Origin: an uncultured Oscillospiraceae bacterium
GTDB taxonomy: Bacteria > Bacillota > Clostridia > Oscillospirales > Oscillospiraceae
Assembly (NCBI GenBank): GCA_958436045.1
Contig: CAUBIP010000091.1
Span: forward strand, 1-5,881
DNA length: 5,881 nucleotides
Reading direction: 5' to 3'
This document shows positions 1 through 5,760 of this stretch, in pieces; position 1 is the stretch's first letter, and each line of letters starts with the position of its first letter. Both the position numbers and the translations under genes were made by a program. Below the pieces are notes generated by a model. That model saw nothing but the letters and a program-made list of their open reading frames with translations, was not told where the DNA came from and made no database searches.

Positions 1-61
1 TCCTACCTATTATCTCTGATACCCTGAGATAGAAACGGATGCCACATTGATAACAACCAAA

Positions 62-104
62 GGCAGTGCAGAAGTACCCCCTGACTTCTGCACTGTCCTT
101 TTTT
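62..104 (+). terminator. Intrinsic terminator of the upstream transcript
   Basis: The arms 62-75 and 84-97 form a 14-pair stem: 12 perfect pairs (CAGTGCAGAAGT with ACTTCTGCACTG), one G-U and one closing G-C. The loop is 8 nt, and a run of six T follows at 99-104. This is a textbook Rho-independent terminator on the plus strand. It implies that a rightward gene ends just left of the window. The reverse strand has only a poor T-run (TTTGG), so it is at best weakly bidirectional. Confidence 0.9.
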
Positions 105-120
105 ATCCCGCTGCCGGGAC

Positions 121-149
121 TTGACATTTCCTGCTTGGGGCCGTATAAT
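121..149 (+). promoter_or_regulatory. Perfect consensus sigma-A (sigma-70) promoter
   Basis: TTGACA at 121-126 and TATAAT at 144-149 both match the consensus at six of six positions, and the spacer is the optimal 17 bp. Transcription should start near 156. The extended -10 TG is absent. It lies 17 bp after the upstream terminator, so it is the natural promoter for the ABC transporter operon. A promoter this strong in front of a leader with its own terminator suggests that control acts after initiation. Confidence 0.93.
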
Positions 150-187
150 AAAAGTGTGTATCTGTCCAAGCGGAAGCACGGGAAGCG

Positions 188-215
188 CTGGTATGTTAAA
201 ACTGGTATGTTAAAA
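188..215 (+). repeat. Tandem 14-nt direct duplication in the leader
   Basis: CTGGTATGTTAAAA occurs twice with no gap, at 188-201 and 202-215. The copies are identical. The first copy begins within the segment that could pair with the terminator 5' arm (184-190); the second lacks the preceding AGCG. It could be a recent slippage duplication, or a doubled binding or pairing element in the leader RNA. Confidence 0.9.
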
Positions 216-244
216 ATAGGGACGTTGCAGCCGGATGCAAAGAC

Positions 245-284
245 GCAGCGCTGACCATAGAAATGGTCAAGTGCTGCTTTTTTT
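245..284 (+). terminator. Intrinsic terminator inside the operon leader
   Basis: GCAGCGC (245-251) pairs with GTGCTGC (271-277) through seven pairs including one G-U. After a small internal loop (T opposite AA), GACCAT (253-258) pairs with ATGGTC (263-268) around an AGAA tetraloop. Seven T follow at 278-284. Because it lies between the promoter at 121-149 and the start codon at 323, it must be bypassed for the transporter genes to be expressed. It is therefore either a regulated attenuator or the end of a small RNA gene. Confidence 0.87.
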
Positions 285-322
285 GTTCCGGCGTATATTT
301 TAGAAGGCAGAAGGAGCGTATT

Positions 323-1036
323 ATGCTGCAAATTTCACATCTGACAAAAACCTACGGCAAGAAAAATGCGGTCGATGATCTGAGCTTGGAAATCCGGCCA
401 GGCGAGATCTACGGCTTTATCGGCCACAACGGCGCGGGCAAGACGACGACGATGAAGGCCGTCGCCGGGATCCTGCAGTTTGATGCAGGGGAGATCCGCA
501 TCGATGGCCAGTCTGTCCGGGAGGACCCGCTGGCCTGTAAGCGGAAATTGGCTTACATCCCGGATAACCCCGATCTGTACGAATTTATGACGGGCATTAA
601 GTACTTAAATTTTATCGCGGATATTTTCGGCGTCAGCCCAGCGGCGCGGCAGACGCGTATTGCAGACTACGCTGCGCGTTTTGAGCTGACGCAGGATCTG
701 GCCCAGCCCATTGCGGCTTATTCCCACGGGATGAAGCAGAAGCTGGCAATTATCGCCGCGTGGCTCCATGCGCCGAAGCTGATTTTGATGGACGAGCCGT
801 TTGTCGGCCTGGACCCCAAGGCGGCGCATCTGCTCAAGGGGATGATGCGTGAGGCATGCACACAGGGCAGCGCGATCTTCTTCTCGACCCATGTCCTGGA
901 GGTGGCAGAAAAGCTCTGCGATAAGGTCGCGATCATCAAAGAGGGCAAGCTCATCCGGTCCGGCACGATGGAAGAAGTCAAGGGCGACGATTCGCTGGAG
1001 CAGGTGTTCCTGGAACTGGAGGCGGAAGAATGCTGA
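323..1036 (+). CDS. ABC transporter ATP-binding protein, EcsA-like
   Basis: This 237-residue cytoplasmic ATPase should power the membrane protein encoded immediately downstream. Motifs appear in order: Walker A GHNGAGKT (34-41), a divergent Q-loop region YIPDNPDLYE (78-87), a divergent signature SHGMK (134-138), Walker B LILMD with catalytic Glu (153-158), D-loop GLDP (162-165) and the H-loop His190 in STH. The PDNP segment and the SHGMKQK signature resemble B. subtilis EcsA and related ABC-2 exporter ATPases, which have Glu or Asp where most ABC proteins have Gln. The length is normal for a single nucleotide-binding domain. The ATG at 323 is chosen because AAGGAG (311-316) lies 6 nt upstream; an in-frame ATG at 263 falls inside the leader terminator. 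The stop overlaps the permease start by 7 nt, so the genes are probably translationally coupled. There is no substrate-binding protein nearby, which suggests export; the substrate is unknown. Confidence 0.93.
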   Translation: MLQISHLTKTYGKKNAVDDLSLEIRPGEIYGFIGHNGAGKTTTMKAVAGILQFDAGEIRIDGQSVREDPLACKRKLAYIPDNPDLYEFMTGIKYLNFIADIFGVSPAARQTRIADYAARFELTQDLAQPIAAYSHGMKQKLAIIAAWLHAPKLILMDEPFVGLDPKAAHLLKGMMREACTQGSAIFFSTHVLEVAEKLCDKVAIIKEGKLIRSGTMEEVKGDDSLEQVFLELEAEEC

Positions 1037-2625
1037 AATTACTGCTGAAAAAGCAGCTGACGGAAATCTTCCGCAGCTACTTTTACGACGCCAAGAAAAA
1101 TCGGGCCCGCTCCAAGGCTGGGACGGCTGCATATATCGCGCTGTTTGTGCTGTTGATGGTCGGTGTTCTGGGCGGGCTGTTTACGATGCTGTCGTTATCT
1201 CTCTGCAATACGATGCACGCGGCGGCGCTGGACTGGCTGTATTTTGCGATTCTGGGGCTGCTGGCAATCTTCTTGGGTGCGTTTGGCAGCGTGTTCAATA
1301 CCTATGCCGGGCTGTATCTGGCCAAGGATAATGATCTTCTGCTCTCGATGCCCATCCCGGTGTCGGTGCTGATGGCGTCGCGGCTGCTGGGCGTTTATCT
1401 GATGGGCCTGATGTATTCCGGCGTGGTGCTGCTCCCGGCGGTGATCGTCTACTGGATCGTTGCTGCACCCAGTGCTGCGGCGGTAGTGGGCTCGATTTTG
1501 CTGGTGCTGCTGGTTTCCATCTTTGTTTTGACCCTTTCATGCGCCCTGGGCTGGGTCGTGGCGAAGATCAGTGTGAAGCTGAAAAACAAGAGCTTCCTCA
1601 CTGTGCTGGCTGCGCTGGTTTTCTTTGGCCTTTACTATTTTGTCTATTTCAAGGCCCAGGCGGTGATTGGCGATTTGCAGCAGAACGCAGCGATCTATGG
1701 TGCGCAAATCAAGGGGTCGGTGTACCCTGTCTATCTGTTTGGCAGCGTCGGCGCCGGGGATGGCATCGCGATGCTGATCGTGACGGTCGTTGTGCTGGGG
1801 CTGTTTATTCTGCTGTGGCGGCTGCTTGCCCGGAGCTTTTTGCAGATCGCAACGGCCACGGGGGGAACTGCAAAACGGGTCTACCGGCAGCGGGAGGCCA
1901 AGCGCCGGAGCATCAGCGCGGCGCTGCTCCAGAAGGAGCTAGGACGGTTCACTGCAAGCCCCAGCTATATGCTCAACTGCGGCCTGGGCATTTTGATGCT
2001 CGTGGCGGGCGGCATTGTGCTGCTGTTTAAAGGGCAGGCTCTGGTCTCGCTTTTGGATGCGCTTCTGTCTGGCACGCGCGGTGCGCCGACGTTGGTGCTG
2101 TGTATGCTCCTGTGCTTCCTGGCGTCCATGAATCTGATGGCGGCGCCGTCGGTCTCGCTGGAGGGGAAGAGCATCTGGATGCTCCAGTCCCTGCCGGTGA
2201 CACCGTGGCAGGTACTGTGGGCCAAGCTCTCTTTGCAGCTGCTGATGACGGCGCTTCCAGCGCTGTTCTGTACCATCTGTGCCATGATCGTATGCCCGAT
2301 GACGGCGCTGGAGCGGCTGCTGCTTGTGGTGGTGCCGCTGTTGTATGTAGCGATGATGGCGCTGGTGAACCTCACACTGGGACTGAAGATGCCAAACCTA
2401 CACTGGACCAGCGAGATCACGCCCATCAAGCAGAGCGGTGGCGTTCTGCTGGCGATGCTGATCGGCTTTGTCTATAGCCTGCTGCAGGCAGGGTATTTCC
2501 TGGCTGCCAAATGGATGAGCGCGGCCAGCTATCTGGGCTGCTACGCCGGACTGACGCTGGTCCTAGCGGCGCTGCTGCTGGGCTGGATAAAAAAGCGCGG
2601 CGGCGCGATCTTTGCCGCGCTGTGA
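1030..2625 (+). CDS. ABC-2-like transporter permease, about 12 membrane helices
   Basis: This 531-residue integral membrane protein is the presumed translocation partner of the overlapping ATPase gene. It starts with a cytosolic amphipathic, basic segment (about 1-31, including KKNRARSK), followed by roughly twelve hydrophobic spans near 32-54, 67-89, 112-142, 148-172, 187-206, 239-265, 310-332, 350-370, 395-420, 428-452, 468-490 and 498-520. A charged cytosolic loop (about 266-305, rich in Arg and Lys) separates two halves. Both halves contain a similar motif before a helix: LLLSMPIP (103-110) and LQSLPVTP (385-392). The second half also starts with LLQKELGRF, echoing LLKKQLTEIF at the N-terminus, so it looks like an internally duplicated six-helix unit. 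GGAGG (1018-1022) lies 7 nt before the ATG, inside the ATPase gene. The architecture fits the uncharacterised Firmicutes ABC-2 exporter permeases; the substrate cannot be read from sequence. Confidence 0.87.
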   Translation: MLKLLLKKQLTEIFRSYFYDAKKNRARSKAGTAAYIALFVLLMVGVLGGLFTMLSLSLCNTMHAAALDWLYFAILGLLAIFLGAFGSVFNTYAGLYLAKDNDLLLSMPIPVSVLMASRLLGVYLMGLMYSGVVLLPAVIVYWIVAAPSAAAVVGSILLVLLVSIFVLTLSCALGWVVAKISVKLKNKSFLTVLAALVFFGLYYFVYFKAQAVIGDLQQNAAIYGAQIKGSVYPVYLFGSVGAGDGIAMLIVTVVVLGLFILLWRLLARSFLQIATATGGTAKRVYRQREAKRRSISAALLQKELGRFTASPSYMLNCGLGILMLVAGGIVLLFKGQALVSLLDALLSGTRGAPTLVLCMLLCFLASMNLMAAPSVSLEGKSIWMLQSLPVTPWQVLWAKLSLQLLMTALPALFCTICAMIVCPMTALERLLLVVVPLLYVAMMALVNLTLGLKMPNLHWTSEITPIKQSGGVLLAMLIGFVYSLLQAGYFLAAKWMSAASYLGCYAGLTLVLAALLLGWIKKRGGAIFAAL

Positions 2626-2663
2626 CGGCAACTTGTTCGTTTCTCCTTTTATAAATTCCATGC

Positions 2664-2701
2664 GCCCCTGCCTAGTCTGCTTGACTGGGCAGGGGCTTTT
2701 T
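2664..2701 (+). terminator. Intrinsic terminator of the ABC transporter operon
   Basis: GCCCCTGCC (2664-2672) pairs perfectly with GGCAGGGGC (2688-2696). The stem extends inward by four more pairs (one U-G) to 2676 and 2684, giving 13 pairs and a 7-nt loop. Five T follow at 2697-2701. It lies 38 bp after the permease stop and isolates the transporter operon from the surface protein gene. Confidence 0.93.
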
Positions 2702-2719
2702 GCACGATAGATGGAAAAA

Positions 2720-2760
2720 ATTTCCGAAAAGGCATTGCCAAGTCGGAAATCGGCATTGCC
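2720..2760. repeat. Paired GGCATTGCC elements and inverted repeat, possible operator
   Basis: GGCATTGCC, itself a near-perfect palindrome (GGCA-T-TGCC), occurs at 2731-2739 and again at 2752-2760. The copies start 21 bp apart, about two helical turns. The first copy is enclosed in an 8-bp inverted repeat, ATTTCCGA (2720-2727) and TCGGAAAT (2743-2750). The block sits directly before, and overlaps, the candidate -35 of the surface protein gene. Two in-phase palindromic half-sites suit a dimeric regulator binding cooperatively. No regulator gene is present in the window, so its identity is unknown. Confidence 0.55.
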
Positions 2761-2784
2761 GCCGCCTGGGGGATACGATAAACT
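2756..2784 (+). promoter_or_regulatory. Weak candidate promoter of the SLH protein gene
   Basis: TTGCCG (2756-2761) and TAAACT (2779-2784) each match the sigma-A consensus at four of six positions, with a 17-bp spacer. The -35 overlaps the second GGCATTGCC copy. TACGAT (2774-2779) is an alternative -10 without a good -35. A weak promoter beside a repeated element would fit activator- or repressor-dependent expression. A terminator lies upstream and the next gene starts at 2836, so a promoter must be in this gap, but this exact assignment is tentative. Confidence 0.4.
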
Positions 2785-2835
2785 AAAACTAGATACATGG
2801 AAAGCTGTAGAAACGACAAAAGGGAGGAAAACAAT

Positions 2836-5760
2836 ATGAGAAAACGGCTTTTGGCTTGTTTCCTTGCTCTGTGCTTGTGCGCAGCGTTGCTGCCGGCCTC
2901 TGCATTGGCCGCCTATACAGCGCCAGTGCAGCTCACATCCGTCCATGCAGCGGTGACTGCTCCCCAGGCGGGCATGGCGGTAGAGCAGGCTGCGGTGACA
3001 GTTTCGGATTCACATGACTATATCGCGTCCTATGAATGGAAAGAGGTGGCCGCTGCCGGGAGCACGACAGCCAGCAGATGGATGTTCCGGGAGGATACCT
3101 TTGATGCCGACCGCTGGTACTGCCTGGAGCTCACGTTGGCTGCAGATTTTGGCTTTGTGTTTGCCGATGATATTGCACTGGAAATCGAAGGAGCGGCGCA
3201 GACCAGCGCGCAAAAGCGCGGCGACGACTTAGATATCTATGCCTGGTACAGGCTGGGAGACCCGAAAACGACCACGATCCAGACAATTGAGGTGACGGAG
3301 GTCGCCGCGCCGACCGTCGGGATCAGTACATCCGCCTGGACCGATGCGATCGAAGCACAGGCAAAGCCAGGCGTAGGCTATACACTCTACTATGCCTCTG
3401 CCGTTAAATGGACCCAGGCGGGCGACAGCTCCCATTGGGAATTTGACAGCGATACGATTGCTGAAACAGAGGTTTACGGTGTGACGCTGTACCTGGAGAC
3501 GGAAGCGGGGTACGCCTTTGCGGAGTCGCTGACCTCGGCCAAAATCAACGGACAGAACGCGAGAGTCTTAGAACAGAGCGTCGGCAGTGTGAGCCTCTTT
3601 CTGCCATTCGGTGACGTCACGATTACCAATGTGAAGGTGGCGAGCAAGACCTGGCCCATTGATGGCAATGCGATTAACAAGACACCGGAGAATTTTTATG
3701 CCCAGAAAAATGATGCCCGTGCCGCATATACCCTGGAGTCGGCAGCGTTCCAGATCTGGGAAAGCGGCAGTGGCTACCGGGACCTGACCGCGGCGGAGAC
3801 GACCTTCGATCAGGCAAAAAGCTACCGTGTGATGGCGGTGCTGCAGGCGTGTGCGGGTGCTCGCTTTGCCGAGACAGTCACTGGTGATTTTAATGGAACT
3901 AGCGGCGTGACCTGTACTGTCTCGCCGGATGGCAAGACCTGCACCGTGACCCGGAGCTGCGCGGTGTATGATCCGATCTGCACCTACCCGGCAGCTGACC
4001 CGACAGCAAGTGTGAACGGCGTCACGCTCTACCGTAACGATCCTGTGGCGGGGCAGCCCTATGAGTTGGGGGAATTTGCCCCCACGGCGGGTGCTGTCTG
4101 GCTGCGGGGCGCAAGCGCTACGGCGGGGTGGTATGAAGTGCCCTATGTCGGCAGTACGACCCAGATTAAGCAGCTGAAAACCGGCGATACATTTGAAGAC
4201 GGCAAGGTATATCTCGCGACCTTGCAGCTGCGCAACCAGGATGGTTTTCGGTTTGGTGACGGCTTCACGGTCACTTTTCGACAGAAGAATGAAAGTGCAA
4301 GCAATTATGCGCTGCTCAAATGTGTGAGCGATACGGCAAAGCACAAGGAATACAATGTCTGGTACACCGTGGGAGATGTCACCCCACAGCCAGTCACGGA
4401 GCTTGCCATCACCGGTCCCGCGCTGCAGCCAGACGGCAGCTTGGCGACCGACGATTTGACAGCGTTTTCTGTGGAAGACAGCGTGATTACAAGTGCTTCC
4501 TTCTATCAAAACACCGGGAACCTAAGTCTCCGGCTTGTGGCGTCGTCGGGCCACTATTTTGACCGTACTGTGATGGCAACCTACAATGGAGCGCCTGCCA
4601 GTATATCGTATGGATTTTTGGTCAGCAAATGGGATGTCGTGTATGTGATGGTGAATTTCAAAACACAGGAACTTACCGTCGCGGCAGATACGATTCAGGC
4701 GGAGAACAAAACCTATGACGGCACGACGGCGGCGACTCTCTCCGGTGGCAGTCTGCTCGGGCTGATCGACCCGGGCGACGATGTCAGAATTGATTATTCC
4801 GACGCTAAAGCGTCGTTTAACGATCCAAATGTTGGGGCGGGCAAAACGGTAACGGTCGCCGGTACGCTGCGTCTGACCGGCGCGGATGCCGGAAAATACC
4901 AGCTTTCCCAGCCAGACCTGACCGGTCTGACGGCGGATATCACGCCCTGCCAGAGTGTGACGGACCATACGCAGGCGGCCCAGACGGTCTACGCAGGGGA
5001 GGGCGCCTTCCAGACGGCAAGCTTTGGCGGCGTAAACGGAGAAACGGCGACTGGCACGACAACGTATACTGTCGACGGCCAGGAAAAAACCACAGCGCAG
5101 ATCGAGGACCTACTGCGGCAGAGCGCCGTCGGTGCGCAGCTTTCCGTCGCCTATGCGTTTGCGGGGACGGGCAACTATGCCGGGGCGTCCGCCAGCGGTA
5201 CGATCACCGTTACTGTGGTACGTCAAGTGACGAATCCGTTTACAGATGTCCCATCCGGCGCCTATTATGAAGAAGCAGTTCTCTGGGCAGTCGGAGAGGG
5301 CGTCACCAGCGGTACCTCGGCCACGACCTTCACTCCGGATGGCAGCTGCACCCGGGCACAGGCGGTCAGCTTCCTGTGGCGTATCGCGGGCCGGCCGGCG
5401 CCCAAGACCGGTACAATGCCCTTTGCAGATGTGAAAACGGGTGCTTACTATTATGACGCCGTACTGTGGGCGATGGAAAATGGCATCACCTACGGCACCT
5501 CCGCTGTGGCCTTCAGTCCGGATGCGACCTGTACCCGCGCGCAGATCGTCTCGTTCCTGTATCGGTACGTCGGCAGCCCTGCTGTGCAGAGCGGTGCGGT
5601 GTTCAGTGACGTCGGCGCGTCGGCCTACTATGCAGACGCAGTCGTCTGGGCAGCGACAAGCGGCGTGGCAGCCGGCATCGGCGGAGGCAAATTTGCACCC
5701 GACCAGAACTGCACAAGAGCGCAGATTGTGAGCTTCATCTACCGGATGCAGACAAAGTAA
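2836..5760 (+). CDS. Secreted SLH-domain surface protein with YDG and Ig-like domains
   Basis: This 974-residue protein is predicted to be exported and held on the cell wall. A Sec signal peptide is clear: MRKR, then a hydrophobic core, then a signal peptidase I site after ASALA (A25). Residues about 28-610 hold roughly five diverged beta-rich modules, each with a recurring strand ending in a G-[YF]-x-F-like motif. A YDG-type domain follows (about 613-705, with KTYDGTTAA at 625-633), then a bacterial Ig-like domain (about 706-797). Three SLH domains close the protein (about 801-858, 861-918 and 921-974), each with F-x-DV, A-V-x-WA and CTRAQ motifs; such domains bind pyruvylated wall polymers in other Firmicutes. 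The protein ends right after SLH3. The ATG at 2836 is chosen because GGGAGG (2822-2827) lies 8 nt upstream and the signal peptide begins there; the in-frame ATG at 2797 would prepend 13 charged residues. No catalytic motif was recognised, so the role may be structural, adhesive or binding. Confidence 0.92.
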   Translation: MRKRLLACFLALCLCAALLPASALAAYTAPVQLTSVHAAVTAPQAGMAVEQAAVTVSDSHDYIASYEWKEVAAAGSTTASRWMFREDTFDADRWYCLELTLAADFGFVFADDIALEIEGAAQTSAQKRGDDLDIYAWYRLGDPKTTTIQTIEVTEVAAPTVGISTSAWTDAIEAQAKPGVGYTLYYASAVKWTQAGDSSHWEFDSDTIAETEVYGVTLYLETEAGYAFAESLTSAKINGQNARVLEQSVGSVSLFLPFGDVTITNVKVASKTWPIDGNAINKTPENFYAQKNDARAAYTLESAAFQIWESGSGYRDLTAAETTFDQAKSYRVMAVLQACAGARFAETVTGDFNGTSGVTCTVSPDGKTCTVTRSCAVYDPICTYPAADPTASVNGVTLYRNDPVAGQPYELGEFAPTAGAVWLRGASATAGWYEVPYVGSTTQIKQLKTGDTFEDGKVYLATLQLRNQDGFRFGDGFTVTFRQKNESASNYALLKCVSDTAKHKEYNVWYTVGDVTPQPVTELAITGPALQPDGSLATDDLTAFSVEDSVITSASFYQNTGNLSLRLVASSGHYFDRTVMATYNGAPASISYGFLVSKWDVVYVMVNFKTQELTVAADTIQAENKTYDGTTAATLSGGSLLGLIDPGDDVRIDYSDAKASFNDPNVGAGKTVTVAGTLRLTGADAGKYQLSQPDLTGLTADITPCQSVTDHTQAAQTVYAGEGAFQTASFGGVNGETATGTTTYTVDGQEKTTAQIEDLLRQSAVGAQLSVAYAFAGTGNYAGASASGTITVTVVRQVTNPFTDVPSGAYYEEAVLWAVGEGVTSGTSATTFTPDGSCTRAQAVSFLWRIAGRPAPKTGTMPFADVKTGAYYYDAVLWAMENGITYGTSAVAFSPDATCTRAQIVSFLYRYVGSPAVQSGAVFSDVGASAYYADAVVWAATSGVAAGIGGGKFAPDQNCTRAQIVSFIYRMQTK
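2914..4668 (+). repeat. Five diverged modules in the surface protein (unnamed family)
   Basis: A common pattern recurs: a Trp or Phe strand region, then Y-x-x-x-L-x-L, then G-[YF]-x-F, an NG or EG turn, and often a closing GD. Core motifs are FGFVF at 105-109, GYAFA at 225-229, GARFA at 341-345, GFRFG at 470-474 and GHYFD at 572-576. The spacing is about 100-130 residues. Turn motifs follow in most copies (IEG, INGQ, FNGT, YNGA), and copies 1, 2 and 4 end in LGD, FGD and VGD. The copies are too diverged to be a recent tandem duplication. The family resembles beta-sandwich modules of gut Firmicutes surface proteins, but I cannot name it. Confidence 0.6.
5236..5757 (+). repeat. Three tandem SLH (S-layer homology) domains
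   Basis: Three copies of about 55-60 residues sit at the C-terminus. Their FxDV starts are at 802, 863 and 923, and their CTRAQ motifs at 838, 899 and 959, so the period is about 60-61 residues. All three retain the DV start, the paired aromatic residues before A-V-x-WA, the GxxGxxxxxFxPD turn and the TRAQ motif that lines the polymer-binding groove in known SLH trimers. All three carry Cys before TRAQ. A complete set of three is the usual number for one wall-binding unit. Confidence 0.93.

Larger units (their letters stand above)
1..322. other. Non-coding 5' region with terminator, promoter and leader
   Basis: This stretch holds no convincing gene. Positions 1-61 are unassigned: all three forward frames are closed by early stops, so they are probably the 3' flank of an upstream gene outside the window. 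The rest is regulatory: an intrinsic terminator at 62-104, a consensus promoter at 121-149, and a structured leader from about 156 to 322 with a second terminator at 245-284. A 62-codon open frame beginning at 66 starts inside the first terminator stem, runs through the promoter and has no ribosome binding site, so it is not called. Confidence 0.8.
156..322 (+). promoter_or_regulatory. Structured leader, candidate attenuator or riboswitch of unknown class
   Basis: The leader runs from the predicted start near 156 to the ABC ATPase start codon. Visible elements are: a possible bulged stem CCA-GCG/CGC-TGG (166-172 with 186-191); a 14-nt tandem duplication (188-215); a hairpin TTGCA/TGCAA with a 6-nt loop (225-240); and an intrinsic terminator (245-284). 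The segment 184-190 (AGCGCTG) is perfectly complementary to 246-252 (CAGCGCT), which is the 5' arm of the terminator. It could act as an antiterminator, and it also overlaps the first stem. These mutually exclusive pairings are what an attenuator or riboswitch would need. I do not see the conserved cores of T-box, SAM, TPP, cobalamin, lysine or c-di-GMP-I elements. The alternative is a free-standing small RNA of about 130 nt with partial read-through. Confidence 0.55.

Noticed and set aside
66..254. 62-codon open frame on the plus strand in the leader region
   Set aside because: It begins inside a terminator stem, crosses the promoter and has no ribosome binding site; its stop falls in the next terminator.
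150..284. SRP RNA, c-di-GMP-I riboswitch or T-box as an identity for the leader
   Set aside because: Short resemblances such as GCGGAAGCA and GGGACG exist, but the conserved cores (SRP GGAAG tetraloop context, GEMM GCAAAGCC, T-box TGGNACCGCG) are not present.
263..322. N-terminal extension of the ABC ATPase from an upstream ATG
   Set aside because: The ATG is in the terminator hairpin with no ribosome binding site. The 20 extra residues do not fit the family, and the ATG at 323 has AAGGAG at good spacing.
3568..4509. 313-codon open frame on the minus strand
   Set aside because: It lies wholly within the surface protein gene, has no recognisable domain, and is typical of antisense frames opposite GC-rich coding sequence.
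4800..4815. Perfect hairpin CGACGC-TAAA-GCGTCG inside the surface protein gene
   Set aside because: It is followed by only three T and sits in the middle of an intact YDG domain; most likely a chance result of codon sequence.
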